NCBI RefSeq assembly: GCF_003968755.1 | Contig: NZ_RYDL01000004.1 | Location: forward strand, 166,499 to 230,498 | Length of the DNA stretch: 64,000 nucleotides | Source: Flavobacterium sp. RSP15 | Lineage (GTDB): Bacteria; Bacteroidota; Bacteroidia; Flavobacteriales; Flavobacteriaceae | Direction: 5' to 3' | Part shown: one piece after another, positions 18,935 to 27,087 of the stretch | Position numbering within the stretch: position 1 is the stretch's first letter | Layout of the letters: the number at the start of each line of letters is the position of its first letter | The notes under the pieces: generated by a model | What the model was told of the DNA's origin: nothing | Databases searched by the model: none | Seen by the model: the letters and a program-made list of their open reading frames with translations, nothing else | Program-made: the position numbers and the translations under genes

Positions 18935-19111
18935 TTATTTCTTTTTAATTTTTGTCAATCCTTTTAAAAGGAGCGAAATTAGGAAACTAATAATAGCTCC
19001 AATTACCGCTAAGATAATCGTTTTTAGAATATCTTCAGAAACAATATTTGGCATCACACTCAATAAAGTTCCGGACGCGGTTCCAATTGATAAAGTGTTA
19101 TTTGATTCCAT
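18935..19111 (-). CDS. Small holin-like membrane protein
   Basis: A 58-residue frame whose ATG overlaps the end of the DUF5675 gene by 14 bases. The product has an N-terminal polar part, a hydrophobic stretch IIGAIIS-type segment (TIILAVIGAIISFLISLLL) and a lysine-rich tail ending KIKKK. One transmembrane helix with a positively charged end is holin-like, and the neighbouring DUF5675 is often seen in phage-like contexts, but no lysis function is shown. It is the last gene of a three-gene minus-strand unit and is followed by a terminator. Confidence 0.7.
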   Translation of the reverse strand: MESNNTLSIGTASGTLLSVMPNIVSEDILKTIILAVIGAIISFLISLLLKGLTKIKKK

Positions 19112-19820
19112 CTCGCGGTAAATTTTGATTGTCTTTTTTCAATCGATTGGTAATGGCCTGCTCTCGGTTCGCTGTATCATCAACCGTGATTTGGCTGATT
19201 ATTGAAATGACTCCTCCCGCCAGGGCTGCATATCCGGCAATACTGACAACGGCTACAGGTAAAACTACCGGAGCTGCAATAATACTACCACTGATAGCCA
19301 ATAGAGCCATTCCAATACTTCTCAAAACCCGGAAGAACTTCGGGGTAGGTGCTTTTGCACGTTCAACTATATTCATAATTTCTTTACTTGTTTTAAGCCT
19401 TATCATCCTGAGCGGAGTCGAAGGATTAGATTGGATTAATATTTTCGCTTCTTCATTATTGGCCAAAGCTGTATTAACTATAGCTTTCAGCTTTTCTAAC
19501 GCTTTTCGGGAAGAACTTCCTCTTCCTATTCCAGTGTGCAGTGTTACAGTTGCGATACAGCCCAATAACTCTTTCTTGGCGTCATTGGCGGGATGGATTA
19601 ATATCAAATCTCTTCCCGGAACATTTTTCAAATGCAAGTGCCATTGGAACTTGGGGCTAAATCGTTTCTGCAAAACATATTCTCCTTCGGGAATACAAGA
19701 AATACGCTTTTGGTTTCCCAACCAGGGCAATTCGATGGTATAACAAACTATTGTGCCGTTCCATTCTAAAACCCCTTGCGTTCCCTTGGGAAAATACGTT
19801 CTATTCAACACAAAAACCAT
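19098..19820 (-). CDS. DUF5675 family protein
   Basis: The 240-residue protein begins with the DUF5675 signature: LNRTYFPKGTQGVL, CYTIELPWLGN, CIPEGEYVLQ, LILIHPAN and LGCIATV. This family occurs in Bacteroidota genomes and phages; its activity is unknown to me. The C-terminal 80 residues hold two hydrophobic segments (MALLAISGSIIAAPVVLPVA and YAALAGGVISIISQI), so it may be membrane-attached. Residues near 135 (SNPSTPLRMI) are encoded by a dispersed genomic repeat (19402-19427) inserted in frame between the DUF5675 domain and the membrane part. It starts one base after the upstream gene ends, so the genes are cotranscribed. Confidence 0.75.
   Translation of the reverse strand: MVFVLNRTYFPKGTQGVLEWNGTIVCYTIELPWLGNQKRISCIPEGEYVLQKRFSPKFQWHLHLKNVPGRDLILIHPANDAKKELLGCIATVTLHTGIGRGSSSRKALEKLKAIVNTALANNEEAKILIQSNPSTPLRMIRLKTSKEIMNIVERAKAPTPKFFRVLRSIGMALLAISGSIIAAPVVLPVAVVSIAGYAALAGGVISIISQITVDDTANREQAITNRLKKDNQNLPRDGIK
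19402..19427. repeat. Dispersed repeat inside the DUF5675 coding sequence
   Basis: TCATCCTGAGCGGAGTCGAA with GGAT following is the same family as the intergenic copy at 47021-47046 (CATCCTGAGC, then GTCGAAGGA). Here it is translated. Confidence 0.75.
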
Positions 19821-19821
19821 C

Positions 19822-20577
19822 TTACAGCCCGCTTACCTGAACCAATGCCAATGGATTGAAAGAGCCATTTTTCAAAGGATACATTCTACCATTTACCTCT
19901 TGAAAGAATTCAAGGCCTAAAGCCAAAAACAATGGTTTTGTGCTGCCCGGAGTAACCGGATTGACATGATTGATAGCAACAGTTTGATTCGAATCCCAAG
20001 GTAGAATATCCGTTTCTGAAGTGGCAACTACAAAGGTTTCTGCTTCAAAATCAATTTCCGCACCTGCAGATATGATTTTGAAATGCGTTGTTCCACTTGC
20101 AGCCGCAATCATGTTCGCAGGAACAAACGGCAACAAATCAACCATAATATCACCCGAAGCACGATCAATAGTACCCACAAAAGGAGCAAATAAAGCAGTG
20201 CCCAGCTTTCCTCTAATGTTGAATTCGAAACCGGCAAGTAATTCTGCCTCACCATCAATTACATTTCGCAATCCACGCTCACTTACCATGTCCGCCTGAA
20301 TGACTTTAATCATAGATTGAGTCAATCGACTTACCATTCTGCTATCAGCAGAATTAATCAGCAAAGTTCGCATTGCCGTTCTCAAAACTTTGCCTGCCTT
20401 TCCTGCTCTTCCAAATTCGGCTCCATTCTCGCGCGTTCTCTGGAACGCAGGATCGCTCGCAATTCTGCTTGCATCAATGCCGCCTTTTTCACGTGCTAAA
20501 TGCCCATCTTTGGTTTTGTAAAAAGTAATATCGCCGATAGTACCTTTCAACTTAATTATGCCTTTTTGCCTTGCCAT
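19822..20577 (-). CDS. Conserved Bacteroidota protein of unknown function
   Basis: A 251-residue protein with the N-terminus MARQKGIIKLKGTIGDITFY, then a conserved EKGGIDASRIASDPAFQRTREN stretch. This type is recurrent in flavobacterial genomes beside DUF5675 and DUF6266 genes, and its N-terminus resembles the glycine/lysine start of DUF6266 proteins (GKI-KG-LGG-SG). The C-terminal half is beta-rich. I know no function; a phage-tail-like or secreted structural role is only a guess. It is the first gene of the minus-strand unit, one base ahead of the DUF5675 gene. Confidence 0.7.
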   Translation of the reverse strand: MARQKGIIKLKGTIGDITFYKTKDGHLAREKGGIDASRIASDPAFQRTRENGAEFGRAGKAGKVLRTAMRTLLINSADSRMVSRLTQSMIKVIQADMVSERGLRNVIDGEAELLAGFEFNIRGKLGTALFAPFVGTIDRASGDIMVDLLPFVPANMIAAASGTTHFKIISAGAEIDFEAETFVVATSETDILPWDSNQTVAINHVNPVTPGSTKPLFLALGLEFFQEVNGRMYPLKNGSFNPLALVQVSGL

Positions 20578-20708
20578 AATTTCTAAAATTTTAAATTAAT
20601 AATTGTTTCAAATTCCCTCAATCATTATCCTGTTGCAACATCTTTCGATTGATTTCTAAACAAATTTTAAGCTATTAAGTGAGATAAAAAAGAGGTTCCT
20701 ATTCCGTA

Positions 20709-20723
20709 TGTCACTTTGTGACA
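20709..20723. promoter_or_regulatory. Palindromic operator-like site
   Basis: TGTCACTTTGTGACA is a perfect 6+3+6 palindrome in the gap between the divergent minus-strand cluster (20577) and the small plus-strand gene (20888). It resembles Crp/Fnr-type sites in general form. Nothing else was seen in the 310-base gap. Confidence 0.4.
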
Positions 20724-20887
20724 CAAATGGCAGAAATAGACATAAATATCCATTCACAACCACCATTGACAGGAGTAAATTTCCGCTTCTAAACCAAAGG
20801 AATTATTTACTATTTTTATGGAGTGCCAGAAGTTGAACCACAAAGGTATCAAGTTAGGCAAAGCCCAATCAAAGCTATAGATAGAGT

Positions 20888-21091
20888 ATGAGATCCAAAA
20901 ACAAGAGACTATGTATCTACCCTAAGGACATACAACGCATAACAGGAAAGAGTTATCGCCAAAGCATTAGACTACTTCAAAAAATGAGAATTAAGTTAAA
21001 CAAACTAGAGGATGAGTTCGTGTCCATTGAAGAATTTTGCCAATTTACGAGCCTAAAAATTGAACAAGTTGAACCTTTGATAATTGGGTAG
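20888..21091 (+). CDS. Small putative DNA-binding protein
   Basis: A 67-residue, lysine-rich protein. YPKDIQRITGKSYRQSIRLLQKMRIKL reads as a short helix-turn-helix (first helix DIQRITG, recognition-like helix SYRQSIRLLQKM), followed by EEFCQFTSL. Such small HTH-like proteins are frequent in Bacteroidota accessory regions. No partner gene is adjacent on the same strand. Function unproven. Confidence 0.55.
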   Translation: MRSKNKRLCIYPKDIQRITGKSYRQSIRLLQKMRIKLNKLEDEFVSIEEFCQFTSLKIEQVEPLIIG

Positions 21092-21319
21092 AATTTATAC
21101 TTTAGGCAACTAAATTTTGAACTTTACCAGTTCAAAAAATATTGTCTAACCAGTTCAAATTATTATAATTAATCATTAATTCCAGCAAAAAAATTCTTAT
21201 ATTTGAGTAATTGAAATTTAGAACAATTTGCTAACATATTGAGAGGTGTCAGTTGAGGTGTCACTTAAAATAAAAGCTTTGCAAAGCCTTATTTTAAGGC
21301 ACTTTATAAAAATAAACAA

Positions 21320-21335
21320 CTCCCTCTTTCTCCGC
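21320..21335 (+). other. tRNA-Ser 3'-end-like fragment, possible attachment site
   Basis: CTCCCTCTTTCTCCGC resembles the T-arm and acceptor 3' strand of a tRNA-Ser (CCCTCTNTCTCCGC). No matching 5' acceptor strand or anticodon arm lies upstream, so it is not a complete tRNA. Such fragments are left as att copies by tyrosine-recombinase elements. No integrase gene is present in the window. The 21092-21319 stretch before it is AT-rich, with repeated CCAGTTCAAA and a GGTGTC pair but no gene. Confidence 0.45.
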
Positions 21336-21340
21336 TTTTT

Positions 21341-21381
21341 AAAAACCCTAACGGCTGATTATCACTTAGTTAGGGTTTTTT
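21341..21381. terminator. Terminator directly after the tRNA-like fragment
   Basis: AAAAACCCTAAC (21341-21352) pairs with GTTAGGGTTTTTT (21369-21381). It can act in both directions. Confidence 0.75.
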
Positions 21382-21432
21382 ATTGATGCTAAATCCCCAC
21401 AATATCCCCACAAACATCAGAATTATAAGCAT

Positions 21433-21462
21433 AAAAAAACCGCCTTTTTCAAAGCGGTTCTT
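21433..21462 (-). terminator. Terminator of DUF6266 gene
   Basis: On the minus strand AACCGCTTT and AAGGCGGTT form a stem followed by seven T, 19 bases after the DUF6266 stop. Confidence 0.85.
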
Positions 21463-21481
21463 TAAAAAGTATCTATAAAAT

Positions 21482-22126
21482 TTATGAAGCCGTACCAGAG
21501 CCAATAAAGATACTATTCGATAATTGAGTTTCAGCAAAATTCTTAAATGAAATAAACATCAGAATTTCATCCCCAACATAACTATTTGGAATTGTTACAG
21601 TTTGTGACACATCTGTTCTTGCAGCACCATCAGTAATAAGAATACTCTCCCCTTTTAAGGGATTGTAAACAACAAACATTGCTTTATCCGTTGGCAAAGC
21701 ACTACCTTCATTTGAATTATTATCCCAACTGAATTGAACTTGTCCGGGAGTGGTTAGATCAAATACTGGATTTAAAGCTCCTGACAACGTTCCTCTACTC
21801 AATAAAGCCAAGTTGTAGTCAATTGCAAAATCTTCGATTGTTGTTCCTGTAATTGCATTATTCAAGGCATAAGACATTGCACTGTTGAATTGTGATTGCT
21901 TAACAGCATAGTTTTTAAACCCTAACTTAACAAAACTTAAGTTTGGTTGTAAAAACCTCAACACTAAAGAGAACTTTGTTCTCTGGTTCACTTGTAGAAC
22001 AGAGCGAGGATTTGCTACACTTTGAGGTTTAGCTCTAAGATAATCAATTCCTTTCCAACTTGCACCTACTACATTCGCTACTTTTCCTGATACTCCTCCT
22101 AGAATACCTTTACCAATTTTACCCAT
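21482..22126 (-). CDS. DUF6266 family protein
   Basis: The 214-residue protein has the family start MGKIGKGILGGVSGKVANVV followed by GASWKGIDYLRAKP and the NQRTKFS block. The second half is beta-rich, with VQFSWDNNSNEGSA and a C-terminal domain like a fibronectin-type sandwich. DUF6266 proteins are abundant in Flavobacteriia and functionally uncharacterised. It is monocistronic, with a promoter-like sequence upstream and its own terminator. Its N-terminus resembles that of the unknown protein at 20577, which hints at a shared fold or export mode. Confidence 0.75.
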   Translation of the reverse strand: MGKIGKGILGGVSGKVANVVGASWKGIDYLRAKPQSVANPRSVLQVNQRTKFSLVLRFLQPNLSFVKLGFKNYAVKQSQFNSAMSYALNNAITGTTIEDFAIDYNLALLSRGTLSGALNPVFDLTTPGQVQFSWDNNSNEGSALPTDKAMFVVYNPLKGESILITDGAARTDVSQTVTIPNSYVGDEILMFISFKNFAETQLSNSIFIGSGTAS

Positions 22127-22197
22127 AATTATGACAATTTAAAAATTACAATTTCGTGGGCTTGGTACGGCTTTGGTATTGATTTTAAACAATGATA

Positions 22198-22230
22198 CAA
22201 ATTTAATCATTAAACATATTTTAATTACAA
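22198..22230 (-). promoter_or_regulatory. Candidate promoter of DUF6266 gene
   Basis: On the minus strand TAAATTTG (22205-22198) fits TAnnTTTG and a TTG lies 22 bases upstream (22230-22228). It is about 70 bases before the start codon. The remaining gap to 22735 contains poly-A/T tracts and fragments but no credible gene. Confidence 0.45.
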
Positions 22231-22735
22231 TTGACAGCTAAAAACATATTTATCTATTATGAATTAGTATATTTTATGCCTTAATGGTTTTGAATAGTAA
22301 TTAAAAATACGTCTGTAAAGGTTCTTTTTGCAGCTTGTTTGGAAGTTTCATTCTTTCTGGCAAAAAAGAGAATACAATCCGGAATAGTTTCAGATTTAGA
22401 ATAATGCCATCGAAACACTCCGCCTTATATATTTTTTAAAAGAAAAAAAGAAAAAAAAGAAAGTCGTCGTCACAGTGGAGGTTTCAAAAGAAGTCAAGTT
22501 TTTTTGAAAAAATACTACCCGGGTTTATATTATGAAGTTGTTCGGAAATGGAGTTTTGATTATAATCAAATGTTGAAGCGAACGAAAAATGTAGGGTGGA
22601 GATTTTTTCAAAAACCCGTAGGGCTTGAACTTTACTTTTTGAAACCGGAACTTAACTTTACTTTCTTTTTATTTATTTTTTTGTAGCAGAATGTTCCTTT
22701 TGTGATATTTTATATGGGATGTTTCTTTTGGAATC

Positions 22736-23330
22736 GGCAATCAAACACCCCCAAGCACCGCAGAAAAAAATGATTGTAGCGATAGCGGAAATTATTATTT
22801 TTCGAGGAGCGAAGTCGGTGGTGTTGCGGCAATCGAACAGCCACGGCAGGACGGGAACGGAACGTAGCTTTTGCGAAGTGGAGAGAAGTACTGCGAGCGT
22901 GAAACGGCGGGGAAAAAATATAAGTCAGCCTTTGGCGTACCTTGATTTAGGGCAAAGTGAAGTTTTTACTGAACGGAGCTAACCCCGATGGCTGTGCGAA
23001 AGAGCAACCGCTGAAAAAACTGAGGGCGGCAGACATAATACGGCTGGAATGTAGTGAAACGAATGAGAGAGCTTTTAGCGGAATGAAATGGAGCGTTAAG
23101 CGAACGAATGACTGTAACGAAATGAAGCTGTATTGTGGATGCGTAAGCCCGACCGAACGAAGGGTAGAGACCGTGTGAAGATGAGGAACAAACAGCGGAA
23201 AAAATAAGGCTGCCTGTTTTTGGCTGCCTTATTTTTTGTGCTGTGAAGTGATCTGTGGAACGGAGGAAGGCACGACCGACTGGAACAGCCGAACGGAACA
23301 AAGGGAACGACCGTAGAGAGACCGCTTGAT
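22736..23330 (-). repeat. Right copy of the diverged ~600-bp inverted repeat
   Basis: Reverse complement of 15118-15751 in the same block order from end to end. The poly-purine stretch at 22440-22465 may be a weak extension matching 15925-15960. Between the two copies lie about 7 kb. Frames seen within it are not preserved in the left copy. Confidence 0.85.
23202..23236. terminator. Hairpin inside right repeat
   Basis: AATAAGGC and GCCTTATT pair around GCC/GGC with a short T loop, flanked by A and T runs. Position corresponds to the different hairpin at 15275-15320 in the left copy. Confidence 0.7.
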
Positions 23331-23419
23331 TACTATGTCTTTTGCAAATAAATATTGCTTTATTTTCAAAAATAATTTTAGGTTTTTTTAGGCATATGTC
23401 GCCTCTGAATAAGTAATAA

Positions 23420-23446
23420 AAAAGGAAGGATTTTAGCCTCCCTTTT
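23420..23446. terminator. Hairpin between right repeat and IS110 gene
   Basis: AAAGGAAGG and CCTCCCTTT form a stem with one mismatch followed by TTT. It could serve either strand. Confidence 0.5.
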
Positions 23447-23546
23447 TCGTTTGACTTATTCGTCGGCACCACAGATTATTCCTGATAGGTTGCTCCTCAG
23501 CAGAGCCTATTTCCGCTTTGTCTTGGTAGATACAAAATTATGTTTT

Positions 23547-24548
23547 TTATGCTACTTCTCTAATTTTATAGACTCTATTTTCTTTAATACAAGCACAAAT
23601 CCGATGTATAAGCTTATTTCTGACGTTGTTTAAGACGAGTAATTTATTTTTGCTTTCTTCTACCTTTCTTTGATAATACACTTTTAATTCTGGGTCATAA
23701 GTGGCTGCCGTCAATGCACACATATGAAGTAGTTTTTTTAGCTTTTTGTTTGCCATATTATTAACTCTTGGCTTGCCCTTAATACTTTTTCCTGATGTAT
23801 ATTCAAAAGGTGCAACTCCAGTATAACAAGCCAATTGTCTTGGGGTTGCATACATAGAAAATTCATTGGTAAAGCAGATCAAAGTTAGTGTTGTAATTTT
23901 CCCTACGCCAGGAACTGAAGAGACTTGAGTGTAAATTGTATTTAATATTTCGTCTTCTTTAATGAACAGGTCTAATTGTTTTTCGATGCTTTTTAAATCC
24001 GTTGCTATGCCTTTAATGGTATTGTTCTGATGTTTTACAGCTAGTTTGTAGAGTTCTGGTTCAAATGATTTTAATTCGTTGGTATGACGTGATAAAGAAC
24101 CCCTGTATTGTATGAGTTTATCCCTTACAGACAAAAGAGTTTTAATCTTTTCTACCACTTTTCGAGGTGCTTTGTATATTACTGCTTCTTCTTGGTTTTT
24201 CATAGCGTAATAAGCAATTCTGAAAGCATCTACTTTATCATTCTTGCCTCTTTGGAGACCAATGCTTCTAATGATTTTTAAAGACATTTCTACCCATAAA
24301 GAAAACTCATAAGAAATCAAGTGTTTAATAACCAACTTTCCATACATTCCAGTGTGCTCCAAACAGACTAATGTATTTACAGAGGTAGCATTAAATTCCT
24401 TTAGCCACTTCCGTAATTCCCTTATCCCTTTGGCATTGTTCGCGAATTGATTATGATTATTTAGTTCTTTTTTTCCTTCTAAAATAATCACAGCATCAAA
24501 GTATTCTTTGGATATATCTATCCCAAGAAAATGTGTAAATTTGTTCAT
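23547..24548 (-). CDS. IS110-family DEDD transposase (bridge-RNA-guided recombinase)
   Basis: The 333-residue protein looks intact. The N-terminal RuvC-like domain has the DEDD residues Asp11 (FLGIDISKEYFD), Glu64 (CLEHTGMYG), Asp104 and Asp107 (GKNDKVDAFRIAYYA). The C-terminal Tnp domain has the VSSVPGVGKITTLTLI helix-hairpin-helix and the GVAPFEYTSGKSIKGK region with the candidate catalytic serine. IS110 enzymes act with a bridge RNA made from the element end, usually upstream of the gene in the IS110 group. It sits just outside the right inverted repeat. Confidence 0.93.
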   Translation of the reverse strand: MNKFTHFLGIDISKEYFDAVIILEGKKELNNHNQFANNAKGIRELRKWLKEFNATSVNTLVCLEHTGMYGKLVIKHLISYEFSLWVEMSLKIIRSIGLQRGKNDKVDAFRIAYYAMKNQEEAVIYKAPRKVVEKIKTLLSVRDKLIQYRGSLSRHTNELKSFEPELYKLAVKHQNNTIKGIATDLKSIEKQLDLFIKEDEILNTIYTQVSSVPGVGKITTLTLICFTNEFSMYATPRQLACYTGVAPFEYTSGKSIKGKPRVNNMANKKLKKLLHMCALTAATYDPELKVYYQRKVEESKNKLLVLNNVRNKLIHRICACIKENRVYKIREVA

Positions 24549-24735
24549 AGTAAAACTTTTTTTAGATTAGCAACCTAACTACTGAAAACTATCGAAACCT
24601 TGATAATAGGCCATTATGCCTGAATTACTACTCTGATGCTTTTTCAGTAAAAACCGATGAAGTCCTAATCAAGCGATAAGTCGTTAACTTTTATTGCGCG
24701 TAGGTTCACTTAATCGGTTGGGTTGTTGATTTAAA
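24549..24735 (-). ncRNA. Candidate IS110 bridge RNA region
   Basis: Noncoding DNA directly upstream of the transposase. On the minus strand ACTGAAAA (24648-24641) pairs with TTTTCAGT (24588-24581), enclosing a 52-nt region with a small ATAATGGCCTATTAT hairpin. A stem enclosing a large loop is what bridge-RNA target or donor loops look like. The exact RNA ends and guide sequences cannot be set from one copy. Confidence 0.45.
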
Positions 24736-25604
24736 ATTACAAATTTATTGCATAGACAAAACTAAAGGATTGCACGCGATGAAGAACCTATAGTAGAATT
24801 AAAAATCTGGTATGTTTTCCAGTAATGTTGTCAATGATGCCTTCATCATTTAACAGCGATTAAATTTGCCTAATAGAGAAATGCAAAGTACTCTATTAGC
24901 TCATAATTCAACTATCTGGATTCATTATTACGGTTTAAAACATTCTTTTTTTACGATTGTGTATTACAGACAAAAGTGTATTGACTTCGGTGGTTAGTAT
25001 GGTGTATATGTTTTTTATTTCTCCGGTTTCTTTATTTACCCAATTGGAATATAATCCTGCAAAGACAAGAAGTACTTCGTTGGGCAAACTTAATTCATGT
25101 TTTTTATGCTTTACCTTTAGTATTCAGCCATTACTATTTGTAATACCCATTAACAATACCCAAACATCTTTATCAACTGAATTTTAAAGGGAGGTTTTTC
25201 GTTGACCGTTTCTATTTTGGTGTTAAAGGTGAATTTTTAAATTTCTTCATTTTTGGACCGTGATGGTATTAATCCTCAATTGTAATGGGTTATGATCTGC
25301 GGCAAATGCTATATTTTTACGGACCAATTCATCTGACAGTTTGATGATATGCATTAAGTATGTTTTAGTATTATAATTGTTTAACTATTAAAAGTAAAGG
25401 GATTCAACTTTAATTAAAAAGTTAAACCCCTTTATTTTAAATTTACACCCATTACTGAATAGTATCCTTTGAAACTATTGTTATTATTATCTCAATCCAC
25501 CACCCAAATCGTATTCTGCATTCATTTATAATGTCATTTAATAATCAACTTTATAAACTACTTTATGTCATAATCCTCTTTTTGAATGATTTTAAAATTA
25601 ATTT
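24736..25604. other. Gene-poor stretch with hairpins
   Basis: No credible gene. A 9-bp perfect hairpin CTAATAGAG/CTCTATTAG lies at 24870-24899. Short frames around 24957-25187 have the composition of noncoding DNA. Some of this may be decayed coding sequence, which I could not identify. Confidence 0.4.
25396..25433 (-). terminator. Probable terminator of GH109 operon
   Basis: AAAGGG-TT-AACTTT pairs with AAAGTT-AA-CCCTTT with two mismatches, flanked by T runs on the minus strand, about 170 bases beyond the GH109 stop codon. Confidence 0.55.
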
Positions 25605-26984
25605 TTATTTAGAAAACTCTAAACCTTTCAATTTTTGCCAACCCCCACGAGTGAAATCAGGAATCTCAACTGGTGCAGAACTGTTATCCAAGGAAATTTC
25701 CGTTAGTGGTCCAAGACAAGACCATTCAGCCAAGTCATAAACGTCCATATCCAATGGAAGTCCATTTTGTAAACAATAAATCAAGCGGTAATCCATGATG
25801 AAATCCATTCCACCGTGACCGCCTACTTTTTTTGCTTGCTCTTCAATTTCTTTTACAATAGGATGCTTGTATTTTTCCATTAATGCTTTTTTCACGTCTT
25901 CAGGAACAAACTTGTGTGCACTCAAGTTTTCATGATTTGGTGCAATATCTGAACCTATCGCTTTTGAATCCAAAGCATATCCTTCAACAGGGTATTTATT
26001 AGCAAACCCTTTTGTTCCGCTAAGTTGGTACATACGGCTGTAAGGGCGTGGTGAAGTTACATCATGTTGAATTTGGATTGTTTTTCCTTTTTCGGTACGA
26101 ATCATAGTCATTGTGTGATCCCCATTTCTAAAGTCCGTTACTTCTATTCCTGATTTTTCTTTAATATACGCAGGATTACCAACGGCTTTAGTATCCATAG
26201 AAACCAAATAGTTCATTTTATCTCCGCGGTGAATGTTCAATGCTTGACAAGCCGGTCCCATTCCATGCGTTGCATAAATATCGCCACGGTGTTTTCTATT
26301 ATAATCCATACGCCAGTTGTTCCAATACTCACCCCAGAAAGGTTGAAGTCCGTGGATATAAGATCCCTCGGCATGCAGGATTTCTCCAAACAATCCTTGT
26401 TGCGCCATATTTAATGTCGTCAATTCGAAGAAATCGTACACACAATTTTCAAGCTGCATACAATGCTTGCGTGTTTTTTCGGAAGTATTAATCAGATCCC
26501 AAATTTCTTCCATGGTCATTGCTCCAGGAACTTCAATAGCTACGTTTTTACCATCTTTCATGGCTTGAACGCCAATTTTCGCATGGTTTTTCCAATCGGT
26601 TGCTACATATACAAGATCTACATTAGGAAGAGCAGTTACTTTTCTCCAAGCATTTTCATCTCCAAAAAATTCTTTCGCTTTTGGAAGCCCCGCTTTAGTA
26701 AGAATTTCATTTGCTTTAGAAGTGTTTTCTTGTGTCATATCACATAAAGCCACAATTTCAACGCCAGGAATATGTGTCATACGTTCTACTGCACCTGGAC
26801 CACGCATGCCTAAACCTATGAACGCAATACGCACATTAGGAATGGGAGCTGTTGCAAGACGCAAGACATCGGTTTGTCCTTTATCTCGTTTTGGAGCCGG
26901 AGTTTTAATCATTTGAGCCGATACATTGGCCCATCCTAGAAAAAGAAAGGAAATAAGTAGCAATTTAAAAATACTAGTTTTCAT
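25605..26984 (-). CDS. GH109-type NAD-dependent alpha-N-acetylgalactosaminidase
   Basis: The 459-residue protein has a signal peptide (MKTSIFKLLLISFLFLGWAN, cleavage near SAQ) and a Gfo/Idh/MocA Rossmann domain with IAFIGLGMRGPGAVERM for NAD. The GH109 landmarks are present: EVPGAMTMEEIW, LENCVYDFFE, GEYWNNWRMDYNRKHRGDIY, YATHGMGP and the HGGMDF motif. GH109 enzymes remove terminal alpha-GalNAc (for example blood group A or mucin-type glycans) through an NAD-mediated oxidation-elimination mechanism. It should act in the periplasm. It is the last gene of the SusC-SusD-DUF3472-GH109 unit, which makes a GalNAc-containing glycan the likely substrate of the locus. Other oxidoreductase activity cannot be excluded. 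Confidence 0.85.
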   Translation of the reverse strand: MKTSIFKLLLISFLFLGWANVSAQMIKTPAPKRDKGQTDVLRLATAPIPNVRIAFIGLGMRGPGAVERMTHIPGVEIVALCDMTQENTSKANEILTKAGLPKAKEFFGDENAWRKVTALPNVDLVYVATDWKNHAKIGVQAMKDGKNVAIEVPGAMTMEEIWDLINTSEKTRKHCMQLENCVYDFFELTTLNMAQQGLFGEILHAEGSYIHGLQPFWGEYWNNWRMDYNRKHRGDIYATHGMGPACQALNIHRGDKMNYLVSMDTKAVGNPAYIKEKSGIEVTDFRNGDHTMTMIRTEKGKTIQIQHDVTSPRPYSRMYQLSGTKGFANKYPVEGYALDSKAIGSDIAPNHENLSAHKFVPEDVKKALMEKYKHPIVKEIEEQAKKVGGHGGMDFIMDYRLIYCLQNGLPLDMDVYDLAEWSCLGPLTEISLDNSSAPVEIPDFTRGGWQKLKGLEFSK

Positions 26985-27087
26985 AATTTAATTTATTTAT
27001 TAAAAAAAAGGAAGATAATCAAACTGTAGATTACCCATTCTGCACTATTTTACTATTTGTTGTGTTAGCTTAAACCGTGAGTAATCT

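Larger units (their letters stand above)
23547..24735 (-). mobile_element. IS110-family insertion sequence (approximate ends)
   Basis: Defined by the IS110 transposase and its upstream noncoding region. IS110 elements lack classical terminal inverted repeats, so the ends cannot be fixed from one copy. The right-hand noncoding end on the map precedes the transposase start. Confidence 0.6.

Noticed and set aside
21320..21335. A complete tRNA-Ser gene
   Set aside because: Only the 3' strand is present; there is no 5' acceptor strand or anticodon arm within 100 bases upstream.
22966..23472. Open frames on both strands in the right repeat, including a 168-residue frame
   Set aside because: Frames are broken or shifted in the left copy and cross the repeat boundary into unrelated DNA.
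24957..25187. A 76-residue open frame
   Set aside because: Residue composition is typical of translated AT-rich noncoding DNA; no start context, family or neighbour supports it.
25605..26984. Reading the GH109 gene as an ordinary oxidoreductase
   Set aside because: The signal peptide, the GEYWNNWRMDYNRKHRGDIY and HGGMDF regions and the PUL context fit GH109 better.
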